DNA of 12,253 nt from Methanobacteriota archaeon (GTDB taxonomy: Archaea; Halobacteriota; Methanosarcinia; Methanosarcinales; Methanosarcinaceae), in contig JAUPKV010000463.1 in assembly GCA_030837265.1 (NCBI GenBank), forward strand, positions 1 to 12,253, written 5' to 3'. Every line of letters begins with the position of its first letter. Position 1 is the stretch's first letter. This document shows, in pieces, positions 1 to 6,724 of the stretch. Made by a program: the position numbers and the translations under genes. A model generated the notes under the pieces. The model was not told where the DNA came from. It saw only the letters and a list, made by a program, of their open reading frames with translations, and searched no databases.

Positions 1-250
1 ACACAGTCCTGTGTTCTTCCGTTTTTTCTCCGCAGTTAGGGCAGACCTTTTCCACAGTGTAACACTGAGGTGAAGGACACCTGGGACATCTCAGAAACGG
101 GGAGTCTGCGTACCCCAGCCTGATCGAAATTCCTCTTTTTACTTCTTCACTATGCGTATCTGTCCACACACCAGATAAGGCTTTAACAAGTGTGGTTTTT
201 CCATGGTCGACATGGCCTACCATGCCGATATTAACACAGGGCTGACTCAA
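1..250 (-). CDS. eif2g: Translation initiation factor aIF2 gamma subunit, N-terminal part
   Basis: GTPase subunit of archaeal initiation factor 2, which carries initiator Met-tRNA to the small ribosomal subunit in the cytoplasm. Only the first 83 codons are inside the window; the gene continues past base 1. Visible are the G1 P-loop GHVDHGKT (residues 12-19), the switch 1 region with [11 protein letters not shown] (39-49), and the family's zinc-knuckle insertion with cysteine pairs C55/C58 and C70/C73 (C63 in between). The start is TTG at 250-248. It is chosen because GGAGG lies 10 bases upstream and the conserved [13 protein letters not shown] block begins at residue 7, so no long N-terminal extension is expected. 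The gene lies 230 bases downstream of the purP-like gene, with its own TATA-like box. The family call is very secure; the non-ATG start is likely. Confidence 0.95.
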   Translation of the reverse strand, partial: MSQPCVNIGMVGHVDHGKTTLVKALSGVWTDTHSEEVKRGISIRLGYADSPFLRCPRCPSPQCYTVEKVCPNCGEKTEEHRTV

Positions 251-260
251 GTTGTAATTT

Positions 261-265
261 CCTCC
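261..265 (-). promoter_or_regulatory. Shine-Dalgarno of aIF2-gamma
   Basis: On the minus strand GGAGG sits 10 bases before a TTG codon. This is the main reason for choosing TTG as the start, as no in-frame ATG lies nearby. Confidence 0.65.
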
Positions 266-334
266 AGTAGAATAACGCTAATTAAATATAGGTTGATACT
301 ATCCAAACTAAGGCAGATGCTTTTTCGAAGTGCA

Positions 335-346
335 CCATATAAATTT
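335..346 (-). promoter_or_regulatory. TATA-like box for aIF2-gamma
   Basis: The minus strand reads AAATTTATATGG here. With the usual archaeal spacing of about 26 bases from box centre to transcript start, transcription would begin near 314. That leaves a leader of about 64 bases that includes the Shine-Dalgarno. A second AT-rich match at 281-291 would start transcription inside the Shine-Dalgarno, so it fits less well. Confidence 0.45.
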
Positions 347-393
347 GATGTTTTTACCCAAGCAAGTTCTTCATTAATTGTTTAATCCAGCAC

Positions 394-408
394 GAATCTT
401 GCAGATTC
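394..408. repeat. Short perfect inverted repeat between purP and aIF2-gamma
   Basis: GAATCT and AGATTC are separated by three bases. The repeat lies between the end of the purP-like gene and the TATA-like box of aIF2-gamma. It could be a weak hairpin ending the purP transcript or a protein-binding site. It has no T-run next to it, so a terminator role is not well supported. Confidence 0.3.
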
Positions 409-480
409 AGGCAAATATCTTTAAAGTTTACGGTATTCTGCATAAATCATATCTACTAATGCCGGAAAGCCTTAATAAAT

Positions 481-1644
481 TTATGTGACAATCATGTCCA
501 GTTTCTCAAGAGCAAGAGCACGTCGTATCTCAAATGCTACTCGTCTGCCGGTACTCATTGGTCTTCTCCAGAGCGAGTTACCGTAAGAATGTCCGACTGC
601 CATGTGCACGTTGGTGCCACCCCCTACTCTTGGGGCAACATCATATATATAAAAGTTCAGGTCCTTGTCCACGCATGTTTGAAGGCAGAAGGGGCCAATT
701 ATCCCGGGAGCATAATGTTTCTGAGTAGCCTTTACATACTTTTCCCCCATCTCAAACACTTTTTCAAGCAGGGATTCCCGAAGTGTTGCCGAGTTATGTC
801 CGCACACAGTATATTCCGGGGTTAACTGATTTTTGGACAGGGTCATTTGCTGCGGAGCAGGAAGCCTGACATGACCATCAAGACTGGTCTCAAAGCGCCA
901 GTCAACCCCAAGAAGTTCAAGTTTGCTCATTTCAGGCTCGATTGGGGAATAAAACATATCAAGGTTAAACACAGGGCCTATTATATAGCGTTCTATTCTG
1001 GCATTCTCGAGAGCTACCCGCGTAATAACTCCCTGCTTAATAAGAGCTTCGGATTTTTCCTGATATTCCTTGTAGCTTGAGGCTGTAAAGAATCCTCTTT
1101 CCAGAGTTTTTATTGCATGTGGAAGTTTGATGATTGTCAGCTCGTTTATGTCCTGTGGGGATTCGATTTTTTCCGGAAAAGGCAGTCCTGCATTTTCAAG
1201 AATCCAGTAATAGCTCTGTTGTTCACTGCGTTCTTCACTCCGAAGAAGGTTCCTGCTTCCTAGAAGAGGCACCTTGAAGCTCTCTTCTATTTCATCAATA
1301 CTGCAATAAGAAGTAAAAGAGCGGTTCGGGACAAAAAGTACATTCTCGTTGACTAGCTTTTTCTGGTTCTCAGGTAAAAGGATCTCATTATATTTCTTAA
1401 ATACAATTGTCTCGTCTACAATTCCTCTTTTTATTTTTCCATTACTATCTCTTAGAGCCCTGAAGTATTCGCTGTAAGTTCTTTCTCTGCCAGCCTGGCA
1501 AACCGCAAGAGTCCTGAATTCTTCTTCAACTGCCCCATCACAGATATCAAGCCCTGAGTGAGAGGCTATGGTTCCTACCTTTATCTTATCGGCGTTTTCG
1601 TAATATCCTTCGACAATTCCCTTAATTTCTTTACTGTCAATCAT
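481..1644 (-). CDS. purP: PurP-family ATP-grasp enzyme (FAICAR synthetase-like)
   Basis: Homologue of PurP, the archaeal formate- and ATP-dependent ligase that makes FAICAR from AICAR late in purine synthesis. The 387 residues are slightly longer than the roughly 360 usual for PurP. Family landmarks are ASHSGLDICDGA (27-38) followed by EEFRT, FVPNRSF (104-110) in the N-terminal domain, GVDWRFETSLDGHVRLPA (246-263) in the ATP-grasp domain, and the C-terminal block APRVGGGTN (337-345) plus WRRPMSTGRRVAFEIRRAL. In place of the glycine-rich GG(R/K)GYF loop I expect in true PurP there is HAIKTLERGFF (176-186). This suggests the second paralogue found in some archaea, whose reaction may differ. The ATG start has GGGAG six bases upstream. 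The gene appears monocistronic, with a TATA-like box at 1683-1690. Family is secure; the exact substrate is not. Confidence 0.88.
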   Translation of the reverse strand: MIDSKEIKGIVEGYYENADKIKVGTIASHSGLDICDGAVEEEFRTLAVCQAGRERTYSEYFRALRDSNGKIKRGIVDETIVFKKYNEILLPENQKKLVNENVLFVPNRSFTSYCSIDEIEESFKVPLLGSRNLLRSEERSEQQSYYWILENAGLPFPEKIESPQDINELTIIKLPHAIKTLERGFFTASSYKEYQEKSEALIKQGVITRVALENARIERYIIGPVFNLDMFYSPIEPEMSKLELLGVDWRFETSLDGHVRLPAPQQMTLSKNQLTPEYTVCGHNSATLRESLLEKVFEMGEKYVKATQKHYAPGIIGPFCLQTCVDKDLNFYIYDVAPRVGGGTNVHMAVGHSYGNSLWRRPMSTGRRVAFEIRRALALEKLDMIVT

Positions 1645-1649
1645 ATTTT

Positions 1650-1654
1650 CTCCC
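1650..1654 (-). promoter_or_regulatory. Shine-Dalgarno of purP-like gene
   Basis: Minus-strand GGGAG lies five to six bases before the ATG at 1644, which supports that start. Confidence 0.55.
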
Positions 1655-1682
1655 TGCGTTGGGAATGCTTTCTTTACCTGGG

Positions 1683-1690
1683 TTTATAAA
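1683..1690 (-). promoter_or_regulatory. TATA-like box for purP-like gene
   Basis: TTTATAAA is centred about 43 bases upstream of the ATG. The expected transcript start near 1660 leaves a short leader that just includes the Shine-Dalgarno. The spacing fits well, but the start is not proven. Confidence 0.5.
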
Positions 1691-1769
1691 ATAAACTTTA
1701 ATCAGATTTCAAACAGCTCTTTTTAGACTTATTAGAGCCCTGGTCTAACTTTTCCGGTTAACAAATTAC

Positions 1770-1790
1770 CTATTAAAAACCTCTTAATAG
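1770..1790. repeat. Inverted repeat upstream of purP-like gene
   Basis: Perfect 7-base arms CTATTAA and TTAATAG flank a 7-base centre. The repeat lies about 80 bases upstream of the presumed purP TATA-like box. Its distance from the promoter makes it a possible activator or repressor site. It is AT-only in the arms, so chance is not excluded. Confidence 0.3.
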
Positions 1791-1836
1791 ATGTAATCAT
1801 TTATATAATATAGGGTAAGCAAGAATAATATTGCTC

Positions 1837-1871
1837 AGACATCAATCCTTTTTTCTGTTATTGAAGTGTCT
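1837..1871 (-). terminator. Possible terminator hairpin after the SpoIIM-family gene
   Basis: Read on the minus strand, AGACA then TCAAT pair with ATTGA then TGTCT, giving ten base pairs with a two-base bulge and an A-rich loop. The hairpin begins 23 bases after the stop of the SpoIIM-family gene, as expected for the end of that operon. There is no strong U-run afterwards, so it may instead protect the RNA 3' end. Confidence 0.35.
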
Positions 1872-1893
1872 CAAGATTCAAAACTTTTTAAGA

Positions 1894-2712
1894 TTATTTT
1901 ATTAAACTTAGTATGAGGGGCGTGATGAAAGTCTCAATTATTGCTGCAACTAAAAGAAGGGGCATGATTAATTGGAAATAGAACTTAAGTCCTCCTAAAA
2001 ACTCTTTCTTAAGCTCGGTAGGCTTACCTCTAAAATAAAGAAACACATGGTAACCAAGCCGAAGCCCTGTGCTTGCAGATAGAAAGACCATGGGCAATTC
2101 TATAATTCCATGAGGAAGAAGAGCTAGAAAGATAAAGAGAAAACCTTTCTGTTGGCCTACTATGTATGAAATGACTCCTACAAAATACCCATTAAAGGCA
2201 ATAAATATTAGTGGAAAGATTCCCAGAGCCATCCCGAGAACCAGAGATAACAGACTTACAAAGGAGTTGTTGAGGAATATTGTGAGCATTATGTAAAGAG
2301 GGCTCATTGTAAGTAGAGGGCCGAAACGTGCAGTGAAACCTTTCATAAGAGTTTCAGCCATACTGGGAAAGCTCGCTGCTGAAGTATACCCGGCAATTAA
2401 AGATCCGAAAAATACAAAGATTATAATAACAAGATAAGGCCAGAGAATTCGTATGTACTCGAAAAATTCTATTTTTTCGGAGTATTTTCTACTTCCTGGA
2501 TTAATATTCGCTTTTCCATAAATTGGAGTAACTTCCTTCTCTAAAGCATCATATTCTTCATTCCCCTTCTCCCTATCTGAAATATCAGTTCTTGTTCTTT
2601 CTTTTATCTCTTGTAAATCGTAATCATCCTCTTTTTCCATACTTATCCCCACCAGATATTTCAATTTGATATTATTCAAATTACAAGTAACTTCAAACCT
2701 GTTTTGATTCAT
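1894..2712 (-). CDS. SpoIIM/DUF95 family integral membrane protein
   Basis: Multi-pass membrane protein of the SpoIIM (stage II sporulation M, DUF95) family. In Bacillus SpoIIM belongs to a septal peptidoglycan-remodelling complex. Archaea lack that process and the archaeal role is unknown. From the first ATG the protein has 272 residues: a charged N-terminal tail to about residue 85, then hydrophobic segments near 90-110, 140-160, 162-185, 190-215 and 245-270. The hallmark LLPHGIIELP is at 198-207. The first ATG overlaps the DUF63 stop (ATGA), but the in-frame ATG at 2640 (residue 25) has a better Shine-Dalgarno four bases upstream. Starting there would give a 248-residue protein with an acidic cytoplasmic tail. 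It is co-transcribed with the DUF63 gene. Family is secure, function unknown. Confidence 0.85.
   Translation of the reverse strand: MNQNRFEVTCNLNNIKLKYLVGISMEKEDDYDLQEIKERTRTDISDREKGNEEYDALEKEVTPIYGKANINPGSRKYSEKIEFFEYIRILWPYLVIIIFVFFGSLIAGYTSAASFPSMAETLMKGFTARFGPLLTMSPLYIMLTIFLNNSFVSLLSLVLGMALGIFPLIFIAFNGYFVGVISYIVGQQKGFLFIFLALLPHGIIELPMVFLSASTGLRLGYHVFLYFRGKPTELKKEFLGGLKFYFQLIMPLLLVAAIIETFITPLILSLIK
2645..2653 (-). promoter_or_regulatory. Shine-Dalgarno favouring an internal start of the SpoIIM-family gene
   Basis: Minus-strand GGTGGGGAT matches seven of nine bases of the ideal GGAGGTGAT and ends four bases before the ATG at 2640. The upstream ATG at 2712 has only GGATGATG about 12 bases away. 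The internal ATG is therefore a good candidate for the true start. Confidence 0.45.
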
Positions 2713-3578
2713 ATTCCAAACATCATCCGGATTGTATTCCGGGTTGCAGGAGAAAGCCCAAGAATTAAAATGACCATTTTGATTAACATCTTCATATTAT
2801 AGGACTGTCTGTCATCTTCAAACTGAGTGTCAAGTAAGTAAAGTACCCCTATGAATATAATAAGCTTTAATGGATACATAACCAACGCGGTGCCAGTAAG
2901 CTGAATAAGGTAAGTAGGCACTACATGTTTTTCATAGTATCCCAATTTGTCTACTCCAATGTAAGTTGAAGAAGCATCCATAAAATGAGCCAGTAGTATG
3001 GAAAGATTCAAAGGATCGGTAAATATCGAGGATTTCAAACGTTGGGCAACCAGATAAAATGCAAAGGTAAGTCCTGTTCCCGCTCCGATTACGAATAAGG
3101 GGACATAACCGGCTACAATTTTCTCAAAATGCAACAGGATGACTATGTTCGCAAAAAACCACAAAAACCCTGATCCCGCAAAGATAAGATGGAAATCTTT
3201 TACCAACCCAGATTTCTGAAGTCGAATGGATAACAAAAGACAACCTAATGTTACCGCAAAAACTAAAAAGTAGATATTTGGAGTGATTAACAGATAGCTG
3301 TAAGGTGGGTGGATGATATCTGCTGGCGAATCCTCAATAACGCGCAGGGAAGAGCCTGCAAGCACGAACGGTAGGATTGATGTAATAAAACGAGGTGTGA
3401 TTTTTACTTCAAGTTTATTTAGTAGCTTAAAAACTCCGAATAAACAAATCCCAAGTACAATTGCCCACGTAAAGGTGTTAACAAGGTTATAACCCTCATC
3501 AGTCCGTATGGGGTTGAGATAATAGGTATTAATAAATTGTATAATTTTATCTATTAAATAACTCATTTTATCACTCAT
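2709..3578 (-). CDS. DUF63 family archaeal membrane protein
   Basis: Archaeal integral membrane protein of the DUF63 family, function unknown. The 289 residues contain about seven hydrophobic stretches (roughly 35-52, 64-76, 100-118, 132-150, 158-178, 224-250 and 264-276). Family signatures are LRVIEDS (78-84), YSYLLITPNIYF (93-104), AHFMDASSTYIG (197-208) and the C-terminal LGLSPATRNTIRMMFG (273-288). The conserved acidic, His and Arg residues lie at or near membrane borders. It overlaps the SpoIIM-family start by four bases, so the two are probably translated together and may act in one membrane complex. The first ATG has no clear Shine-Dalgarno. The second ATG at 3566 (residue 5) follows GAGTGAT and may be the real start. 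Confidence 0.85.
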   Translation of the reverse strand: MSDKMSYLIDKIIQFINTYYLNPIRTDEGYNLVNTFTWAIVLGICLFGVFKLLNKLEVKITPRFITSILPFVLAGSSLRVIEDSPADIIHPPYSYLLITPNIYFLVFAVTLGCLLLSIRLQKSGLVKDFHLIFAGSGFLWFFANIVILLHFEKIVAGYVPLFVIGAGTGLTFAFYLVAQRLKSSIFTDPLNLSILLAHFMDASSTYIGVDKLGYYEKHVVPTYLIQLTGTALVMYPLKLIIFIGVLYLLDTQFEDDRQSYNMKMLIKMVILILGLSPATRNTIRMMFGI

Positions 3579-3595
3579 TTAAAATGGTAATATCC

Positions 3596-3608
3596 ATATC
3601 ATTGATAT
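3596..3608. repeat. 13-base palindrome before the DUF63 gene
   Basis: ATATCA and TGATAT flank one central base. The palindrome lies 18-30 bases upstream of the first ATG, where a repressor could block the promoter or early transcript. It is AT-rich, and I saw no second copy, so operator function is only a suggestion. Confidence 0.3.
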
Positions 3609-3825
3609 TTGATAGCAAAGAATGTTTACTGAGCTGGCAAAAATTTCTTTCCGGATATCCTGTATTAAGTAGCGGCAATAGTTAACATTACTGCATTTTT
3701 ATAATTATATATCTTACTCTAACTTTAATAAGTGAAGTCTATAGGTACAAATTTTGAGGATAGCTTTGATATAATAATTATGAACTTTTATGAAATAGCT
3801 TAAAATGCACCTTTCATTAAATCAA

Positions 3826-3851
3826 GAATTAAGTTAATGAATTAAGTTAAC
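3826..3851. repeat. 13-base tandem direct repeat upstream of egsA
   Basis: GAATTAAGTTAAT is followed at once by GAATTAAGTTAAC, 12 of 13 bases identical. It directly precedes a TATA-like stretch (CATATAAATT). This could be a duplicated binding site for a regulator of egsA or a simple slippage duplication. Confidence 0.6.
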
Positions 3852-4006
3852 ATATAAATTGCGTACTAATATGTGACGGTTTGCTGATAACATAAGGTAT
3901 TAAAATAACAAACAAATCCTAATGTTTGATATAATCTGAGAGTTATTTTATTTAAATTGACTTTGCTTTAATACTATTTCGGTTTATTTAACAATTTGAC
4001 ATTATT

Positions 4007-5098
4007 ATGATCGATACTGATGCGGGTATAAAATTGACAATAAACAAAAACAGCGCAAAATGGATGCAGCTCCCAAGGGACATACTTGTCGGTCATGGTG
4101 TGCTTGAGGAAGTTGGAGATGTTTGCAGAGATCTGAATTTGCATGGAAATGCGCTGATCGTAACCGGAAACACTACATGGAACGTTGCAGGCAAGAGAGT
4201 TTGTGACATCCTTCAAAGAATGGATATAAATACAGAGACCGTTATTACGTGCAAAGCTACGACGGAAGAAGTAGAATCTGTCATAGAAAAGGTTTTAGAT
4301 GCAGAGGCCAATTTCCTTCTTGGAATCGGAAGCGGCCGGTCTATAGACCTTGCAAAACTTGCATCAACGCGGCTTGAGCTTCCTTTTATCAGCATCCCAA
4401 CTGCAGCTTCTCACGACGGTATTGCATCTTCTCATGCCTCAATTCTGGACCATGGAAAAAATACTTCTATAAAAGCACAGGCTCCTATTGCAGTTATTGC
4501 AGACACGGAGATAATTTCTGCTGCCCCATTCCGTTTTCTTGCAGCAGGCTGCGGAGATATAATTTCCAATTACACAGCAGTCCTTGATTGGGAATTTGCA
4601 AGTAGATTGAGAAATGAATATTTCGGAGAATATGCTGCCGCTCTCTCTCGTATGGCTGCTCGAGTAATTATCGAATCTGCTGACACTATCAAACCGGACC
4701 ATGAGACGTCGGCAAGGCTTGTAGTTAAGGCTCTCGTTTCTAATGGAGTAGCAATGAGTATTGCTGGTTCCTCGAGACCGGCTTCTGGGTCTGAACATAT
4801 GTTCAGTCACGCTATGGATAAAATAGCTCCAAAACCTGCACTCCATGGTGAGCAATGTGGGGTCGGCACGATTATGATGATGTACCTTCATGGAGGAGAC
4901 TGGCATGAGATACGGGATGCCCTCAAAAAAATAGGGGCTCCAACAACCGCTCATGAACTGGAAATAGAAGATAAATATATTGTTGACGCTCTGCTGCTTG
5001 CACATGCTATCCGTCCGGAACGATATACAATTCTCGGAAATGGACTTACCCCCTCAGCTGCCGAAAAAGCTGCAAGGATCACAAAGGTCATAAGTTGA
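4007..5098 (+). CDS. egsA: sn-Glycerol-1-phosphate dehydrogenase [NAD(P)+]
   Basis: Makes sn-glycerol-1-phosphate from dihydroxyacetone phosphate using NAD(P)H. This cytoplasmic enzyme sets the stereochemistry of archaeal ether lipids (EC 1.1.1.261). The 363 residues match the family length. The Rossmann-like N-terminal domain carries the nucleotide loop [15 protein letters not shown] (106-120) and [16 protein letters not shown] (127-142). The zinc ligands expected in the family are D184 (GCGD), H264 (GSEH) and H280 (LHGEQCG). The C-terminal helical domain is complete. The start is uncertain. No Shine-Dalgarno precedes the ATG at 4007, and homology probably begins only near residue 9 ([17 protein letters not shown]). 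A TATA-like stretch lies close upstream, so translation could be leaderless or nearly so. It leads a plus-strand cluster with UPF0179 and DUF2150. Confidence 0.96.
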   Translation: MIDTDAGIKLTINKNSAKWMQLPRDILVGHGVLEEVGDVCRDLNLHGNALIVTGNTTWNVAGKRVCDILQRMDINTETVITCKATTEEVESVIEKVLDAEANFLLGIGSGRSIDLAKLASTRLELPFISIPTAASHDGIASSHASILDHGKNTSIKAQAPIAVIADTEIISAAPFRFLAAGCGDIISNYTAVLDWEFASRLRNEYFGEYAAALSRMAARVIIESADTIKPDHETSARLVVKALVSNGVAMSIAGSSRPASGSEHMFSHAMDKIAPKPALHGEQCGVGTIMMMYLHGGDWHEIRDALKKIGAPTTAHELEIEDKYIVDALLLAHAIRPERYTILGNGLTPSAAEKAARITKVIS

Positions 5099-5173
5099 GA
5101 AGTTATTCTTATTCAAACAGAAGCGCAAATCCATAACAGTCAATAAGCTGAGCCACTGAATTCACGATTAAAT

Positions 5174-5182
5174 CATTTAAAG
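5174..5182 (+). promoter_or_regulatory. TATA-like box for UPF0179-DUF2150
   Basis: CATTTAAAG is centred about 44 bases before the UPF0179 ATG. It predicts a transcript start near 5204 and a short leader containing the Shine-Dalgarno GGAAGGTC (5211-5218). It implies the pair can be transcribed separately from egsA, but read-through from egsA is also possible. Confidence 0.35.
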
Positions 5183-5221
5183 AAATTTCAGCAATGTATT
5201 CGAATTAAATGGAAGGTCTTT

Positions 5222-5671
5222 ATGACAGAAAGCGATATAAAAATTACACTTATCGGATCACGGCTTGCAAAGGAAGGGCTTGAATTCATTTTCAAAGGTG
5301 AAATGCCTGAATGCAAGAAATGTCGGCTAAAAAATACCTGCCTTAATCTTGAACCCGGACGCAGATACAGGGTCGAGAAAGTAAGGAGCAGTGACGTACA
5401 TGAATGTTTCCTGCACGACAGCGGTGTACTGGCCGTGGACGTAAATAAGGCTCCTATTCTGACTACAATTGAATCTAGAAAAGCTGTCGATGGAGCAAAA
5501 ACTACATATGAACCCCCAAAATGTGGTAAGAAGGAGTGCGAAGCATACGAGACGTGCCATCCGGAAGGACTTTCTAGAGGCGACAAATGCAAAATAATAG
5601 AGGTACTGGAAAGCCTTGACTCCAGATGTGAAGCCGGATATTCTCTGAAAAAGGTGAGATTAGGCTGGTAA
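5222..5671 (+). CDS. UPF0179 family cysteine-rich protein
   Basis: Conserved archaeal protein of unknown function, 149 residues and full length for the family. It has nine cysteines, most in two related blocks: C31-x2-C34-x5-C40 (within MPECKKCRLKNTCLNLEPG) and C101-x4-C106-x5-C112 (within PPKCGKKECEAYETCHPEG). C62 (HEC), C123 and C136 are the others. The repeated layout suggests two metal-binding or Fe-S half-sites, which is inference. No signal peptide or membrane segment is visible, so it should be cytoplasmic. The ATG follows GGAAGGTC by three bases and the frame starts there cleanly. It lies 123 bases after egsA and about 60 before DUF2150, so it may be co-transcribed with one or both. 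Family is secure; no function is known to me. Confidence 0.88.
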   Translation: MTESDIKITLIGSRLAKEGLEFIFKGEMPECKKCRLKNTCLNLEPGRRYRVEKVRSSDVHECFLHDSGVLAVDVNKAPILTTIESRKAVDGAKTTYEPPKCGKKECEAYETCHPEGLSRGDKCKIIEVLESLDSRCEAGYSLKKVRLGW

Positions 5672-5734
5672 ACAACACGTATTAGTATATCAAGATTGAT
5701 AATTAAAATTAAAAAAGTTGAAGCGGTGTTATTA

Positions 5735-6361
5735 GTGCCTGAACAGGAAATGAACCAGGTCCTCTATGAGTTTTATACCCAAAAGCGCTGGGAAAACTGG
5801 CTAGGACGGGCAAAAGAAAGCGGTTTCCAGATAAAAGAAACTGAAGAAGAAGCAGGGAAAGAAAGTGCCATATTCGTTAATATGGTAGATGATGTCATCC
5901 TTGCATGCCTGAAAGTGACTGCACGTTTTGATAAAGGTGTGCTATCCAGAGAAAAATCCCTTGAAATTCTGGGGGAAATACGGGACATAGTACTTGCTGA
6001 GATCGAACCTATCTCAGAAGATATCGATCTTATGATTGATTCGATCCAGACCTCACTTATGGGAGCGCTTGTTGCCTTTGAGTGCTACCTTATAGGTGAC
6101 TATGACGAAGGAGCAAATATCGATGAGCTTATAAAAGCGGCTGTTGAATCCGAAGCCTCGGATAATCTCGAACTGGCTCTTGATTTCGTTGCACAGTGTG
6201 GCGCTATAGTACTTAAAGGGAAAAACTTGCCTGAAGAGCTTATGTCCGAACTTCCTTACGGCATTGTAGCTGAATGGCTTGACGGGATCGATTCTATCTC
6301 GGCTGCAATGGTAGGCAGTGACAGTTACAAAGAATTTGATGAAGGAGACGATGAGGATTGA
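5735..6361 (+). CDS. DUF2150 family acidic archaeal protein
   Basis: Archaeal protein of the DUF2150 family, function unknown. It is soluble and largely helical, with an acidic C-terminus (DEGDDED). The conserved start of the family, FYTQKRWENWLGR, lies shortly after the proposed start. WLGRAKESGF and EIEPISEDIDLMIDSIQTSL are further recognisable stretches. Start choices are TTG at 5696, GTG at 5735 and ATG at 5750. I favour GTG because GGTG lies six bases upstream and the extra residues encoded from TTG are lysine/isoleucine-rich like AT-rich spacer. ATG has AGGAA directly against it, which is too close. The protein would be 208 residues. It sits 63 bases after UPF0179 on the same strand, and a shared transcript is likely. 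Confidence 0.82.
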   Translation: MPEQEMNQVLYEFYTQKRWENWLGRAKESGFQIKETEEEAGKESAIFVNMVDDVILACLKVTARFDKGVLSREKSLEILGEIRDIVLAEIEPISEDIDLMIDSIQTSLMGALVAFECYLIGDYDEGANIDELIKAAVESEASDNLELALDFVAQCGAIVLKGKNLPEELMSELPYGIVAEWLDGIDSISAAMVGSDSYKEFDEGDDED

Positions 6362-6484
6362 TCTAAAAAGTTTTCATGTAATAAAATTTATATAATGAGC
6401 CTTCTCAGCACAGTTTCGGTATTCTATCAGGTTATTTGTAAATACCTAAGAATACCCGGATAATCATCCATATCTTAAAACAAG

Positions 6485-6524
6485 GGGAGTGTTCGTTTTT
6501 CTCATTTTACAAATACTCACTCCC
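6485..6524 (-). terminator. Possible terminator hairpin after the small lysine-rich gene
   Basis: GGGAGTG and CACTCCC form a perfect 7-base stem around a 26-base loop, 13 bases past the stop at 6537. On the minus strand the hairpin is followed by CTTGTTTTAAG, a weak T-rich tail. It sits between convergent genes, so it could also stop DUF2150 transcripts. Confidence 0.4.
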
Positions 6525-6536
6525 GGATAAAATTAA

Positions 6537-6656
6537 TTACTTGCAGGTATCCAGAAGACCTTTCTTTTTGCCTCCCCTTTGTTCAGAGGGGTGTATCGGT
6601 TCAACTTTTGCTTCATCTTCTTTCTTCTTATCTTTCTTTTCGTCGTGATGGGTCAT
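6537..6656 (-). CDS. Small lysine-rich protein, 39 residues
   Basis: Unrecognised small gene. AAGGAGTT lies six bases before the ATG, one of the best Shine-Dalgarno sequences in the window. The frame closes with TAA. The product is hydrophilic: MTHHDEKKDKKKEDEAK opens a charged stretch, then a VEPIHPSEQRGG middle and a KKKGLLDTCK end. Ten lysines and nine acidic residues make it nearly neutral overall, and there is a single cysteine at residue 38. It has no membrane segment and is probably disordered. It lies 236 bases downstream of the glycosyltransferase with its own AT-rich promoter region, and a hairpin follows. It could be a nucleic-acid-associated or stress-related small protein, but I know of no family to assign. 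The ribosome-binding site makes chance unlikely. Confidence 0.62.
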   Translation of the reverse strand: MTHHDEKKDKKKEDEAKVEPIHPSEQRGGKKKGLLDTCK

Positions 6657-6662
6657 AAATAC

Positions 6663-6670
6663 AACTCCTT
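6663..6670 (-). promoter_or_regulatory. Strong Shine-Dalgarno of the small lysine-rich gene
   Basis: Minus-strand AAGGAGTT ends six bases before the ATG at 6656. It is the main evidence that the 39-codon frame is translated. Confidence 0.6.
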
Positions 6671-6711
6671 TATTAGTTCATACTTTTGAATACTTTTCAT
6701 AAGTCTGGAAT

Positions 6712-6724
6712 GTTAATTATTAAC
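6712..6724. repeat. Palindrome in the promoter region of the small lysine-rich gene
   Basis: GTTAAT and ATTAAC flank a single base, a perfect 6-1-6 palindrome. A TATA-like CTTAAAAG lies just upstream on the minus strand (about 6730-6737), which would place transcript start near 6707. The palindrome would then sit between box and start, a classic repressor position. Confidence 0.35.

Larger units (their letters stand above)
3579..4006. other. AT-rich divergent promoter region between DUF63 and egsA
   Basis: This 428-base gap holds no credible gene. It separates two divergently read units, so it must carry both promoters. Several TATA-like stretches are visible: TATAAATT near 3853, TTTATTTAAA near 3948 and TTTATTTA at 3983 on the plus strand, and an AT-rich stretch near 3700-3715. 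The 13-base tandem repeat at 3826-3851 and the palindrome at 3596-3608 are its only notable structures. Confidence 0.5.

Noticed and set aside
203..385. 60-codon plus-strand frame over the aIF2-gamma start
   Set aside because: It overlaps the conserved P-loop region of aIF2-gamma on the other strand and has no credible start signal.
4439..5005. 188-codon open frame antisense to egsA
   Set aside because: It lies wholly opposite a highly conserved enzyme, has no ribosome-binding site, and its cysteine/serine-rich composition is typical of antisense translation.
6395..6463. 22-codon frame starting ATGAGCCTTCTC after DUF2150
   Set aside because: No ribosome-binding site precedes the ATG and no support was seen beyond an open frame.
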